Assembly: GCF_020382885.2 (NCBI RefSeq)
Contig: NC_058512.1
Coordinates: 1,611,001-1,675,000 of the forward strand
DNA length: 64,000 nt
Source: Scatophagus argus
Lineage: Eukaryota; Chordata; Actinopteri; Scatophagidae
Reading direction: 5' to 3'
This document shows positions 1 through 11,140 of this stretch, one piece after another (position 1 is the stretch's first letter; each line of letters opens with the position of its first letter). The translations under genes were made by a program, and so were the position numbers. Under the pieces are notes generated by a model. It ran no database searches. It was not told the DNA's origin and saw nothing but the letters and a program-made list of their open reading frames with translations.

Positions 1-1703
1 AGTTTCTCAACATGGAGCATTCATATTTACTGTAATTAAGTCAATTCAATCAGTTATGTCTAGTCGTGCAGAAACGACCTGGCTAGCAGCAGACAGAGGA
101 CTTTGTAATCACTCGTCACTGCCGGTTAGCTTCCCGGCTAACCTAACACGTACGCAGCAACTTTTATGTTCCGAGAAATTTAACTGTTAACTCACCAGCT
201 GAGTACTGGAAACCTTGCGGAGAAGGAGACTGGTCGGCTAACTCCAGACGGATAACGACCAAAGACACACTCATGTGTTATTAAAGAAACGGCCGCTTTT
301 ACAAAGAACAAAACAACCCGGCGAGACGGCTAGCCAAACCAGCTACACGTCTGACTGAGCTAATCAGCTAACGGCTAATTCTGTCTAGCCGCTAAGGCAG
401 TAGAGGCCTTTCGGTTCAGTTACACCAGTATGTTAGCCATACTGTTTTTGTGTTCGCCGACCGTAAACACAAATTTTACACATCTGTCCAAGACTTTAGC
501 TAGCTAGCCTATCTCTGTACTCACAGCTGTTTCTAGCATGTTACTCTTCTTCCTGTACACGATAAACCAGCGCTAGTTGACATCAGATGATCAGATTGCT
601 GCCACCTACAGGGGCCGACTGTGCACTGCAGCCATTTAAGATTTAATACACAGAACGGAACTTGTAATTTGCTTTAGGTTCCATTAAGGACACAGGGTTA
701 ATAATTATCTGAATGCATGTGGTCTGAATTCCCCGAAATTCCCATTAGAAAATTTAAATTATGTAAGCTGAAAAACCTGCTTTAAAAGGCTAAACAATCT
801 TGACGCAAAGTCCATTTAGTAGCTGCTCCAAGCTTTGAAACACACAGGACCTTCTACTGCAGCTGAAATTTTTATTTTTATTTTTATTGATTTTATCGAA
901 ATTTCATTCCCTTTTTTTCTTCTAATCTTGCATTTCATAACCAGTATTATATTATGTTACAGCCTACTGGTTTATTATGTTATGCACTCTGTTTATATAT
1001 TACTACAGCAAAACACTAAGTATCACTTCCTTATTACGCTCATATAAATTAGCTTCTTCTATCAGTGCTACTAACTGAGCAGTATTTAAATTTCAACATC
1101 AAGTGTTGGCTCGATTTCACAAAACGTCAAAATTCAAATTGTTGCAGCCTTTGATTCGCTTGGAAAATGACAAAAAGGATGAGTAAATTCTTGAAATAGT
1201 TTCTGTCCACAGAAAATAAAGTTGACACGTTGCACAACCAAATTCTCACATTTGCTTCTTTTTATTTTAAAAAAACTTTTGACATTCCAGTGTTTCTGTT
1301 TTCCATTTTCTAACAAAAGAGGGTGGCGAGATGACGCTCCAGATTGTCAAACCATCACTCTGAACCTCATCAACAACAACAACAACACATGTAGTCACAT
1401 CACAAACATCTTCTCTCCAGATGAAAATCCCTTCCAACAGCTGGACTCGAGTCGAGCGCCATTTCATCCGCAGATGTGTGTGTGTGTGTGTGTGTGTGTG
1501 TGATCGTATGGGAGACTAACAGGAAGGGGAGGATCCACCGTTCACTCACAAATTCTCAATAAAATAGTAACTAAAAACAAACAAACAAACAAACGTGTCC
1601 ATCATTGTGATGTTTGCAAACTGTCTGCTCCTCTCTGGGTGATAATAAAAGATGCTTCACAAACTGAGAAGCTGCTGAAGAAATTCTTTTGGTTCACAAG
1701 ACG

Positions 1704-1739
<36 letters not shown>

Positions 1740-1954
1740 CGTACGTGGGAATGACAAAAACATTTAACATGTCAGAGCATCTACTGCAGCCGCTTTCAAA
1801 ACACACCAGCGTCCTCTCACGCAGGACTTCAAGAAGGCTGCCTCAGCTTTTATTTACAGTTAGGTCCAACGTTTGACTGCAGAAACACGCCATCTGTGCC
1901 GTCCAAAGACGGACCACGTGACACGACCAAAACGTGTGGAGCGGATGGACAGCG

Positions 1955-2012
1955 GGATGAAGCGGAGACACGTCGGCCATCTTTACACAAGTCACCGTCA
2001 CGATCAGATCAG
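1955..2012. repeat. interspersed repeat fragment
   Basis: GGAGACACGTCGGCCATCTT is the reverse complement of the shared core of the copy at 33765. Confidence 0.6.
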
Positions 2013-2526
2013 GGTTAACGTGAACAAAGTCCTCACACCAACACGCGTTCTCACATCTGGAGAACCGAGTTTGTCCGTGGAGAAGCGGCTCCACGTCTGC
2101 AGCGTCAGAGGAAATGGGTGATTTTGGTGACATAATTAGACTCAGTCCAGTATTCAGATTATTCAGTCCAAGCCTGATGTTTGTGCTGGAACAACCTGAT
2201 TCCACAATAAACATGTTTACAAGCACCATTTCTACCAGGAATTAAACACAAAGAAACAGAAAGAAACAAAAGCGGCAGACAATTCAGGTTTAAAAAAACA
2301 AAACAAATCCAGCTTTTTATAATACTGCAACTACAGCCGTGGTTCCACACACAAGATACACAAGGAAAAAAAAAGGGAAGAAGAAGAAGAAAAGACTGTG
2401 AGAAAATAACTACTGAATGAGAAACTTCAGTCTGCAGGTCGCCATCAGTCCAACGCAAAAACTGTGCCTGTCAGCTGGAAAAGCAGCACATTAAAGAGTT
2501 TTCCTCCATAGTGTTAACAGTCCCAG

Positions 2527-2559
2527 TGTGTGTGCGTGTGTGTGCGTGTGTGTGTGTGT

Positions 2560-2596
<37 letters not shown>
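2527..2596. repeat. (TG)n microsatellite with CG interruptions
   Basis: About 70 bp; further TG tracts are at 1475-1502 and 1707-1738. Confidence 0.95.
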
Positions 2597-2597
<1 letters not shown>

Positions 2598-2750
2598 TCT
2601 CAGTCACCTGAAACACAAAGCGAGGAATAAAGAGGAAACTGACAAACGGAATAGTGGTTTATTGTGTCTTATATTGTTGCGGTACTTCCTCTTCTCTATG
2701 TACAATAATTTATTAGATCAGTTCATCTAAATCTTCTAATTTTTTTAAAT

Positions 2751-2756
2751 TTTATT
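2751..2756 (-). terminator. candidate naa25 poly(A) signal
   Basis: AATAAA on the minus strand about 270 bp after the stop codon; another lies at 2709-2714. Which is used, and whether the UTR continues toward 1850 where a third copy occurs, cannot be told. Confidence 0.35.
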
Positions 2757-3026
2757 TAAAAGGAGCATCTCTTTCTTCCCCCCTAAGGTTTACTTATAAC
2801 TGCTGTATAAATTTATGTGTTTACTTACAAGCTTGTGTGCTATAACAGCTGCAAATGTCCCAGAGGTGTGTGTTGTGAAGAAAAGAAAAAAAGATGGGAA
2901 AAAAAGGAGTCCAGAGCGCGAAGCTGACGAGCGCTGAGGCGGAGACGACGGCGGGGAGCTCGGGCGGGTTCAGTCGGACTCGTACGTTAGCTGGTGGGCT
3001 GATGGTGGGGGTGCGAGTGATGGTGT

Positions 3027-3149
3027 TCAGATCTTGAGGTTCTTCATAGTTTCCGCTCTCTTCCTGAGCAGGTCTCCCACCTCCTGTAGCGAGCGCAGGT
3101 AACTGCTCTGCACCTTGTCCATAGCAGCCTTCATGAACGAAGCCTCCTC
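3027..3149 (-). CDS. naa25: naa25 exon 24 (last), aa 933-972
   Basis: Reads DKVQSSYLRSLQEVGDLLRK and ends KNLKI followed by TGA at 3027-3029, matching the family C terminus. Confidence 0.97.
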   Translation of the reverse strand, partial: EEASFMKAAMDKVQSSYLRSLQEVGDLLRKRAETMKNLKI

Positions 3150-6100
3150 CTGAAACGGAAAACAAAGAAGGGAGCTCAGAGTCCGTCAGCTCGTCGCGAT
3201 CCTGCGACTCTGTCGGCGGCTGTCAGCCGCCTCTGGATCATAAAATCAGATCAACCGCCCATAAAATGAAAACTTTCTTAGTGTGAACACAGACGGACTC
3301 ACCTGTGTGTGTCCTTCCAAGCTTAAACTGGCCAGTCTGAGGGCTGTCGTGCCAGTCTCCTGCCCCTTTATGTGCTCCAGAGCCTGGGCAAGCAGGTCCT
3401 GCAAGCTCCCCGTCAGCTCCTGGAAGCCACACACCACCGCCGGCTGCGAGAGGCGCAGATCGTTAGCGATCGTTAGCGAGAGCTGATCAGACGTACAAAA
3501 CTGTGGAGCTCGTGTGTGTGTGTGTGTGTGTGTGGATGAAGAGCAGGATTAAAGTGTACCAGAGCCGTGTTCGCATCCTTTTTCTTCTTCTTCTTCTTTT
3601 TCTGTAGGCTAATCTTGAGCGGTCGGAGGATCTGGGCGCAGTGACTTGCCATCCACAAGGCTACACACGCCGTCTGCAGGACAGAACAGGAAGACGTTAC
3701 GACACATCAGAACCAGCGTGAGGACCAAAATCACACGACTGACAGAAACTTCTCACCTCAACAAAGAAGACGAGGTTTTCTAATAAGGAGGGTCGGGTTT
3801 TTAATTTGCTCTCTTTCATTTCCAATAAATCGCCTTTGCATTTATTCAGCATTTCTGTGGACGGAGAGGAAAGTGAGGCGTGACAGGCACAGAATAAACA
3901 GCTCGCTCTGAAATCCAGCTGCTAACTCACCTTGAAGCTGAACTACTAATGATTTGAAACCGTTGCAGATCTGGGTCTGAAGCTCCGGCGACTCGTCTGA
4001 GAGGGCGAGAAGAAACGAGCGCTAAGTTAAAGAGCACGAGGTAAGCGATGAGCTCCACGTTCAAGCTGCCTCTTTCCTTACCGAGTCCGAGAGTCTCCAG
4101 CTCCTGCAGGTGGACACACAGCTGGAAGGCCGCGGCCTGGCACTGACAGCTGCCACTGGACAGGGCCGGGGCCAGGCGGGTGGAGGGGGGGCCCAGGAAT
4201 GGATACTGCAGCCCAACACAAGCATCGTTACAGCAGTTTGCTCCACATCCAAATGCACTTCAAAGACTCAGTGAGCAGGTACGCACCTGCACGCGTTTCT
4301 CCGCCATCTGCGCCGCCGTCTGTAGCGTCTGGTTGAGCTGGGACAGCAGGCTGCAGAGGATCGAGGTCTTGTCTCCCACTCCGTTCTCGTTGGCCGTCTC
4401 AGAGTTTTGTTGCGACGGTGCGTGTCCCAGCCCGGCCAACGAGGCGAGGAGACGGAGAGTCAGCGAGCGTATTCGCAGCCACACGGACTCCTCCTCGAGA
4501 GACCGACGCCGGTGTTCATCCGTTAACCGTCTGTGAGAGGCAGCAGCACACGGTTGACCAGAGCGGCGACAACATGTCTGAAGCTGATTTGGCTGCCTCA
4601 TCTGAACAGCAGCATCCTGCATTTCAGTAAGCTGACGTTTCTGTAATGTGAGCTAACGTTACAGTAACAGACTGACAGGGCAAAAACACGACCAAGCGAC
4701 GACAGACCTCTCTTTAGGGTCCCAGCCGGTAAAAACTGTCAGGTCTCGGTTGTCCCTCATATTGTCCCAGGGGATGTCGTCCTCCTCCGCAGACAAAGAC
4801 ATGGCCTTCACGCTCTCCTCCAGACTCAACACGCTGGAAGACAAATTGAAAAAGAGAACATCTAAATGCAGAGCTGGACTCTGTCGCACAAGTCGCTGCA
4901 ACTCTGTGTGTGTGTGTGCGTGTGTGTGCGTTTCCTCACATGTCGGCCTCGAGGAACAGGTCCAGCAGCATCCTCTCGGTGCGGACCTGTGCAAAGTGCA
5001 GCGAATGGTTCAACCTGTTCCTGAGCGCTATGAACTCCGGGATCTTCTCGAACGCTCCGTATTTGTACGCCTGGATGATGTACTCTGAGGTCTGCGGGGA
5101 GGAAAGCGATGAGCAGGAAGCAGCTGCAGGTAACGTCATGCGACTCTGAATGAGGGGGACAGACTTACATCTTTCTGGTTAGAGTGGAAAAACCTGAGGG
5201 AGAAATTACAGGACTGGGAGGCTGCAGCAAACTGGCCCAGTGACTCAGCATAACGCGTCAACAGGAACCTGAGCAAACAAAAGACCTTTTACACAAAATC
5301 TCCCGCTAACAAATGCTGGATGTCAGTCGTAACTCGCCAAGTGAGGTGACATGACGAAAGCTCGTGTAGGAGACTTCATCAGTAAGTACCGCGGTCTTAG
5401 TCCTAACAGTCAACACTCCTTTAGAGGAGACTCTGGGACACCTGCTGAATTCAGGCCCAGGTGCAAAGCTAACCGTGTCCACTGACCCGATGGTGTCGTG
5501 CTGTACGTGCTTGGCGTCCAGGCTGGAGTAAAGGTCCACCACAGGCTCAAAGGCTCCCAGGCGACAGTAGAGGAGCAGCAGCAGCAGCTTGAACTGGGCG
5601 TTGGAGGAACTGTGAGACAGACCCTCCTGGAGGACACCCAGAGCCTGCCACGCCATGTCCTCGTCCCCTGAGACGCACAGAGCGGCACGTTTAGAGACGC
5701 CGCAACAGAGACAAGCTGGCAGTAAAGAGACAGGAAACGTCACTCACCCGAATCCGTCCACAAGTCGACGTACACGTGAGCTGCCATGAGACAGTACATG
5801 TCAGAGAACTGCAGCTCCGTCTTCAGTGCGTTCGTCCCTGTCCAACAGAGACAGACAGCAGCAAGTCACATCCACAGCAGGAGGAAACCAGTTTTTAAAC
5901 CACGCAAACACCCACAGCCACTGCAACACGGTGGGAATACTTAGGACGAGTAATTCACAACAACAAAGTGCGGAAAACAGTTTTTGTTGCTCAGTTTAAT
6001 ACGTTAAAGTGGCGGGAACGCAGACCGTGCTGGCATCACATCACACATCACACAGCAGACAGTGACAGTCGGGAACACGAAGCAGAAGAACTCGTGCGTG

Positions 6101-9100
6101 TAAACGAGGGCTGCCGAGCATGAAACCCATTACAGTCACACCTTTGTCTTCAATCAACACATAAATCTGTCCCATTTTCTGTCCCTTTTCTCATCCTGAA
6201 CAAACGCTGACGCCCAAAGCTTTAAGGGTGAATGAAGGCCTTCTTACCGAACTTGAGTCCATGACGGTAGTGAGCTTTGAGCTCCGTGACGAGACGCAGC
6301 TTTCCATCCACGTCGAGAGAGTGATGCAGCCCGAGCGCTCGACTCAGCTGACACACACACAAGTGTCTCTGCAGCGCTTTGGTGTCCTCTGGAAAGGCGA
6401 ATCCGTCCTCTCCCCGCTCCCCCAGGGGAACCGCCTCACTCAGTCGGTTAATGAACTGAAAAGTCGAGGAGAGAAAAGTTTCACAGCGCAGCCCTTCGCT
6501 TCAGTGGGCTCAGCGATCCAGCCGGCAGCCCCGTCTTACCTGGACGTGCTGGTCTGGAGAGAGCAGATGCAGGTATATTTTTAGGTCGGTGATGCAGCAG
6601 GGTTTGTCTCCAAACTTCCCAAAGAACTGCACCATCAGGTCGAAAGGCTCACCTGTTTGAAACGACACACAAACGTTAGCGCGAAGTCAAACTCGGGGCA
6701 AAAACAAGCGTGTGTGCGTCTCGCGTCTTACCGAGCAGGCTCTCTTCAGGGCAGCCTCGCTCTCTCAGTCTGTGCATCAATTCAAGCCGAGCTAAGTAGG
6801 GTCCTCTGAGCGAACGAGACTCTTTGTCCTCCTCCCCTTTGATCCTCTCCTCCACAAACCTCACCACCTCGGCCACGGTGTGATGTACCGAGCCCTCCGA
6901 ACAGCTGCAGACGGACAGAAGGACGACCACACATCAACGCTGGACAACAGCACATCAACAGCTCACAGCACGCAGGCTCGAGACGCCCTCCGCCCAACTG
7001 GTCCGGCTGAGGGCTGAGCAGGAAGCGACGGATTCAAACGAACCATGTGACACTGATGAAGGCCACAGGGGTGAAAAGAGCCACTTCTCATCAAGCTGAG
7101 TAAAACAGTGGCGGGAAAACGTTTTCCTGTAGCTTGCATTGTCCATCTGTGACAGGACATTTTATCTACCTGACTGTTTAAAAGCTCGTCCTTTGTACTC
7201 ACTGTTCGCCTTCTTCCGGCGGACTCCACGACTGATCCATCAGGTGGAAGAGCGAGTCAAAGTAGGAGGGATAGAACTGCCAGTCATCAGGGCTGGGAAG
7301 AGAAACACACAGGTGTCAGTCGTTCCTCAGGTGCGGCACGGCGGCGTGTTTGAGGCTGTACTCACTTCTTGAGCAGCAGCTTGTGGGCCAAGGCGTTGCA
7401 CTCGGGCCAGCGCTGCAGCCTCTGGTAGAGCATCATGCACTTGTTTTCTCTGCTCTGCAGCTCGCTGGTCAGCTTCTCTGTGGGACAGAGACCAAAGGTG
7501 AGGAGGCGTCTGAACCCACAACACGTCTGATTTGTGTGTCGTGTCTGGAGAAGGCACACGGACTCACCCCCCAGCGGACCCCTGATCACGTCGAGAGCCT
7601 CCACGCACTTTCCCAAACGCTCCAGGATCATAAAATAAAGCTGCACCTGCAGTCACACGACAGAAGTCAGAGACAACTAAACCGTCTGCAGAGGAGCAAA
7701 CCTGAACGCAGGTGCTGAAGGAATCCTTTTCATTACTCACCTCTGCTTCTGCTTCAATCTTCTCCTCCTTCACCATCTTCTCCACCATGCGCTCAGCCAG
7801 AGGCAGGAACATGGTCTGGGCCAGTTTTTCATCCTGCGCTGAGATGGCCTGAACAACACGGCACACGTGTCATCTTCAGCATAACAAAAAAAAACACGTC
7901 CAGAAGGTGAAAGTCTGCGTCCTTACCTGCATCACCAGACTCATGACGGACCAGAAGTAGTACGGATTCTTGGGGACGATTTTATACAAGGCCATTCCTG
8001 CCTGTAAAAGGACCAAGACGCAGTCGTCAGCATCCTCTTCGTTATCCTGATCACGTGTCCATCGTTTTAATTAGCTGTTTGAACGTGAGCTCTCTCACCT
8101 GCTGCATCTTCTTGTACTCCCCCACACGAGCGTAAGCCATGAAGAGGTGAGAGTGATACTCCTCGCTGAGGGGAACCTTCTTCACTGCAGCTTCATACAG
8201 CTTGGCGACCAACTCGGCTGTCAACATCAGGCAGCAGCTTTAAAACGCAGCCTTTATCACCAGCCTTCACGTGTGTGTGTGTGTGTGTGCGTGCGTGCGT
8301 GTGTGTGCGTGTGTGTGTGCGTGCGTGTGTGTGCGTGTGTGCGCATGTACTCACGACGATGCATCTCTCTGTACAGTATAGTCAGAGCTTGCAGCGAGTT
8401 GTCATCAGTGGGTTCTAGAGTGGACACCTCCTGGGCCAGAGCGAAAGCTTCATCCTGCTTTCCGGTCCTCTGAAGACCGATCGCCTTCAGGACCTGAAAC
8501 GAGGACGAGAGTAAAATACACGAACAGTAAGGGGGGGCGGGTGGGAGTCTGACTTCCTCAGGAGATCAGATGTTTGACGGCCAAGTCTGACATCTGGAGG
8601 GAAGCGCTGACAGATAATCGGTCTACAAGTCTGAAGGGAATTTGGCTTTAGTACTTCACAGGCCACCGAATGATTTCAACCTTTACAAACTTAATGTTGT
8701 CCCTTGTGAGATCAGCGTTTTCACGAAGTTTGTGGAAGACCCAGGCTTCACTCAGGCCACATCAGACGGTGAAAACGCCCACGTTTCCATTCACGTCGAG
8801 TGTGGGTCGTGTGTGGCCAATCACACGACCTTCTCCCACTTGTGTCATCTTTCAAAGCCACACAACCCGGCACTTCTCGCTCAGCGGGCTCGCGTGCTGC
8901 TCCCGTGACCCGACACGGCAGGGTTAATACAAGTGAAAACGACCAAGGGACCAACGGGAGACTGACACGGTTAGGACTCTGGATGGGAGCACAGTTTGTT
9001 TCAGCTCATGAATGGAAACGTGAGACGGTGCAGTTTAGCTTCCAGAAGCTCAACGTGCTGCTTATGACACATCTACAGCAACCCGTTTCTCCCCCCACAG

Positions 9101-11102
9101 GTACACCTAAGCTTCCAGGTGTTGGTGACGGCAGGTCAGCCATCAGGTCAGGGTTTCGAGCCCTGAAACTCATCCCTGTCCCAGTGTCCTCCAGCAAACT
9201 GCTACACGCTTACAAGTCTGGTGTGACGTGTGTGTGCGCGTTCGTCTCTTGTACTGTGTGTGGTACAACGGCTGCAGTGTTCTGTAAAAATTTAAGAAGA
9301 GATGCAGCTGGTCTGAGGTCAGAGGGCGAGAATCTGAAAGGAGACGTCCCTGATGGTTCTGTAAAGGTTTCAAAGAGAAGTCTGTTTTCTCAGAGTCGTG
9401 TAGATTCACGCCAACAGCGGAAGAGGCGACAAACAAGACGTTCCAGTGAGAACCGTTCCTTAGTCACCCACCTTGGCACAGTGCAGGTCCTTATGTTTCT
9501 TCAGCAGTTTATCTGCCTGCTGTATCGCCATTTTATTGTTGCCATTATCAAGGTAATCTGAGGAAACACGAGGCACAACGTTAATGACGGCAGCTGTAAC
9601 AGTAGAGATTAAACAATTAGTCGATGAACAGTAAAGGCATTTTGAAATTAACGGATTCAATCTTTTTCTTTTTACACAAAAACACCAAACATTTATGGTT
9701 CCAGTTTCTCAAATGTGAGCATCTTCTTTGTTTTATATGACAATAAACTGGTGATTTGGGGGCTGGGACCAAACAATTACCTTAAATGAAGAAAATAACC
9801 AGCAGATTGGTGGATAATGAAACGAACTGTCAGCTGAAGTCACCATAACAACAAACAGTGAAGTGTGAGCATGCGGGCACACAAACAGACGCCTCAGCTC
9901 AGCCTCTCCAGGACAGCTGGATGCCAAAATTAACTGTGTCAGACAGTACACTGCGGTTATGTCATGTCTATTCTCTCTGTCCAAACTGTCCTCACAGAAG
10001 ACACACAAGTTCACAGAAGCTCACGGAGATCTGAGCGACACTGACTTCTCTCACAAGTTCAGGGTCTGCAGCCGAACCGAGCAGCCCTGAGCCTCCTGTC
10101 GTGGGTGGAAACGACCAGAGAGAGCAATCTACTCACTTATGCTTTTCACTGAGTTACATTTTAGTTGAACCCTCGCAGCTTTAACAAAGTTCCCTGCAAA
10201 AACTGCTGAAGTACGTGACATGCGGATAAATGTCGGAATACGTCGCTAACAGCATGATGAGGCTAACAGTATAAGTTAGCGTGCAGTAAGAGAGTGTAAA
10301 CAGGCGGGATTCATCGTACTGATACTTCATTTGTCGACCATACTCACACAGTGAAGGGCCATTATTTCCGTTATTTAGCGGCACGCCGATCAGCCCTCTG
10401 TCGGGGCTGTAGGAGGTCCCTGAGCTGTGACAGCTCCATGCTAGCTAGCAGCCTAGCTGTGATGTACAGGAGTTAGCTTGAAGCATTGTCCTACACTATG
10501 AGCCTGATGCTAGCTGGAAGCTAACCGCCTGACTATAAAGCGGCTACAGATTCAGACTGGACACGGACAGCTCATCGCAATGGACACACCTGTCAACCCG
10601 AGCCGCACAACCGGCGCTAATAAAACAAACTTTTATTTTCAACATGCACGCAGTCGCAGCACGTCCATAGCTAGCCGACACATTAGCACGCTAACTAGCT
10701 GTCAAAAAGGCGAGCGTTAGCAAAGGAGAAAGCACTGCGACTTAGAGGGTGAACCAAGGATGTCCGGATCATTCAGCACGTCAACAACACCAAGAGAGAC
10801 AACAGGTATGACCCAGGAGACCCGTGGCAGTCATGTCCCACCCCGGCTAGGTGGCAGACCGGGGAAGGTGCACTGTCATTGGGCGCTGCAGGCAGCAGAG
10901 ACCGTGGCTGGAGCTGCTGGGGCCGCATCGCTGCCCCCGACTCCAACAGTCCGTTCTTTTAACACCTGCACCGGCACGGACCACAGGGATGTGCGGCTGA
11001 CCTCCAGACTCGCATTAATATATGAGTGCCCATTGAGTCCTTACCGTATATGGGTCTGAGTCTCCGGTCGTTGGGATCTTGCACATGGCCTCTCGCCGCC
11101 AT
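3027..11102 (-). CDS. naa25: N-alpha-acetyltransferase 25, NatB auxiliary subunit (24 coding exons)
   Basis: NAA25 (yeast Mdm20) is the non-catalytic subunit of NatB. It wraps and activates NAA20 and helps dock the complex on the ribosome, so that nascent chains starting Met-Asp, Met-Glu, Met-Asn or Met-Gln are acetylated in the cytosol. Twenty-four exons splice in frame to 2919 nt (972 codons plus TGA), the length I recall for human NAA25. The protein is an all-helical TPR-like superhelix with no catalytic motif; near-identical stretches run from start to stop, ending in NLKI. The start ATG is the first codon of an exon that reads straight into the family N terminus. Introns are short (mostly 80-300 bp), with longer ones after exons 1 and 2. 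Twenty-one donors are plain GT sites; exons 14 and 17 use GTC and exon 22 uses GTACAC. Confidence 0.97.
3303..3443 (-). CDS. naa25: naa25 exon 23, aa 886-932
   Basis: Reads PAVVCGFQELTGSLQDLLAQ then ALEHIKGQETGTTALR; donor GTGAGT. Confidence 0.95.
3560..3673 (-). CDS. naa25: naa25 exon 22, aa 848-885, with lysine run
   Basis: Reads ALWMASHCAQILRPLKISLQ followed by eight Lys codons at 3580-3603, mostly AAG; the basic run is a family feature. Donor GTACAC is non-consensus beyond GT, but length and phase fit. Confidence 0.92.
3757..3854 (-). CDS. naa25: naa25 exon 21, aa 815-847
   Basis: Reads EMLNKCKGDLLEMKESKLKT and LLENLVFFVE; donor GTGAGA. Confidence 0.95.
3931..3996 (-). CDS. naa25: naa25 exon 20, aa 793-815
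   Basis: Short 66-nt exon reading DESPELQTQICNGFKSLVVQ; donor GTGAGT. Confidence 0.92.
4082..4205 (-). CDS. naa25: naa25 exon 19, aa 752-793
   Basis: Reads YPFLGPPSTRLAPALSSGSC and ends LQELETLGL in phase 1. Confidence 0.94.
4287..4530 (-). CDS. naa25: naa25 exon 18, aa 670-751
   Basis: Reads SLEEESVWLRIRSLTLRLLA followed by a less conserved linker; ends KRVQ at GTGCGT. Confidence 0.94.
4708..4833 (-). CDS. naa25: naa25 exon 17, aa 628-670
   Basis: Reads EEDDIPWDNMRDNRDLTVF and GWDPKER. Donor GTCTGT (non-purine at +3), supported by phase and protein alignment. Confidence 0.93.
4940..5091 (-). CDS. naa25: naa25 exon 16, aa 578-628
   Basis: Reads TSEYIIQAYKYGAFEKIPEF and VRTERMLLDLFLEAD. 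A short TG tract sits just inside the next intron. Confidence 0.96.
5169..5268 (-). CDS. naa25: naa25 exon 15, aa 544-577
   Basis: Reads FLLTRYAESLGQFAAASQSC then FSLRFFHSNQKD; donor GTAAGT. Confidence 0.96.
5487..5667 (-). CDS. naa25: naa25 exon 14, aa 484-544
   Basis: Reads SSNAQFKLLLLLLYCRLGAF and VVDLYSSLDAKHVQHDTIG. The donor is the weaker GTCAGT, but the Gly codon is completed correctly by exon 15. Confidence 0.94.
5748..5837 (-). CDS. naa25: naa25 exon 13, aa 454-484
   Basis: Reads LKTELQFSDMYCLMAAHVYV; ends in phase 1 at GTGAGT. Confidence 0.95.
6248..6455 (-). CDS. naa25: naa25 exon 12, aa 385-454
   Basis: Starts FINRLSEAVPLGERGEDGFA and contains LQRHLCVCQLSRALGLHHSL and HYRHGLKFG. 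Donor GTAAGA. Confidence 0.95.
6540..6652 (-). CDS. naa25: naa25 exon 11, aa 347-384
   Basis: Reads GEPFDLMVQFFGKFGDKPCC then TDLKIYLHLL; donor GTAAGA. Confidence 0.95.
6732..6904 (-). CDS. naa25: naa25 exon 10, aa 289-347
   Basis: A divergent acidic loop is followed by conserved LRGPYLARLELMHRLRERGC. Donor GTAAGA. Confidence 0.95.
7203..7292 (-). CDS. naa25: naa25 exon 9, aa 259-289
   Basis: Reads DDWQFYPSYFDSLFHLMDQS and ends SPPEEGE in a split His codon at GTGAGT. Confidence 0.95.
7366..7477 (-). CDS. naa25: naa25 exon 8, aa 222-259
   Basis: Reads KLTSELQSRENKCMMLY and then RWPECNALAHKLLLK; the split Asn codon is completed by exon 9. Confidence 0.95.
7568..7646 (-). CDS. naa25: naa25 exon 7, aa 196-222
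   Basis: Reads VQLYFMILERLGKCVEALDV and ends in phase 1 at GTGAGT. Confidence 0.95.
7741..7848 (-). CDS. naa25: naa25 exon 6, aa 160-195
   Basis: Contains AISAQDEKLAQTMFLP and a charged helix, MVEKMVKEEKIEAEAE. Symmetric 108 nt; donor GTGAGT. Confidence 0.96.
7927..8001 (-). CDS. naa25: naa25 exon 5, aa 135-159
   Basis: Symmetric 75-nt exon containing AGMALYKIVPKNPYYFW; donor GTAAGG. Confidence 0.96.
8099..8217 (-). CDS. naa25: naa25 exon 4, aa 95-134
   Basis: Contains ELVAKLYEAAVKKVP and FMAYARVGEYKKMQQ; ends in phase 0 before a GTGAGA donor. Confidence 0.96.
8271..8342. repeat. (TG)n microsatellite in naa25 intron 3
   Basis: Interrupted TG/CG tract occupying about half of the 137 bp intron. 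Confidence 0.95.
8355..8493 (-). CDS. naa25: naa25 exon 3, aa 49-95
   Basis: Begins VLKAIGLQRTGKQDEAFALA and ends ILYREMHR plus one base. Donor GTGAGT. The following 137 bp intron is about half TG/CA microsatellite. Confidence 0.96.
8494..11044 (-). other. naa25 introns 1-2
   Basis: Apart from exon 2 at 9472-9557, nothing coding is supported. 10436-10700 is a GCTAGC-rich stretch near the 5' end of the gene. The 253-codon plus-strand open frame at 8800-9561 has no recognisable domain. Confidence 0.6.
9472..9557 (-). CDS. naa25: naa25 exon 2, aa 20-48
   Basis: Completes the split Asp and reads YLDNGNNKMAIQQADKLLKK, the first TPR-like helix pair. Donor GTGGGT. Confidence 0.97.
11045..11102 (-). 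CDS. naa25: naa25 exon 1, aa 1-20
   Basis: Reads MAARGHVQDPNDRRLRPIY plus the first base of an Asp codon. The ATG lies in an ACCATGG context. Donor GTAAGG. Confidence 0.96.
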
Positions 11103-11132
11103 GGTGGAGTTTACCTGCTGGGTAAATGTTCA

Positions 11133-11140
11133 CGCATGCG
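11133..11140. promoter_or_regulatory. candidate NRF-1-like site in the naa25 promoter
   Basis: CGCATGCG, a palindromic core resembling NRF-1 sites, lies 31 bp upstream of the naa25 ATG in a GC-richer stretch. The promoter role is inferred from position. Confidence 0.4.

Larger units (their letters stand above)
1..2750. other. left flank, no gene identified
   Basis: No family-like coding sequence was found. 60-560 is rich in GCTAGC/GTTAGC words and has two minus-strand GTGAGT sites (186-191 and 517-522) that could end untranslated first exons of a gene leaving to the left. 835-1080 is AT-rich, with a TTTTTA run near 868. Beyond that there are TG microsatellites and a repeat fragment. Confidence 0.4.

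Noticed and set aside
1222..1503. 93-codon plus-strand open frame
   Set aside because: Ends in a TG microsatellite and shows no conserved protein features.
5269..5400. Possible C/D snoRNA in naa25 intron 14 (TGATGAAG ... ACTGACA)
   Set aside because: The C box lacks the purine start, no terminal stem pairs, and no guide element could be argued.
8800..9561. 253-codon plus-strand open frame
   Set aside because: Overlaps naa25 exon 2 on the opposite strand and naa25 intron 2; no recognisable domain and composition like the surrounding intron.
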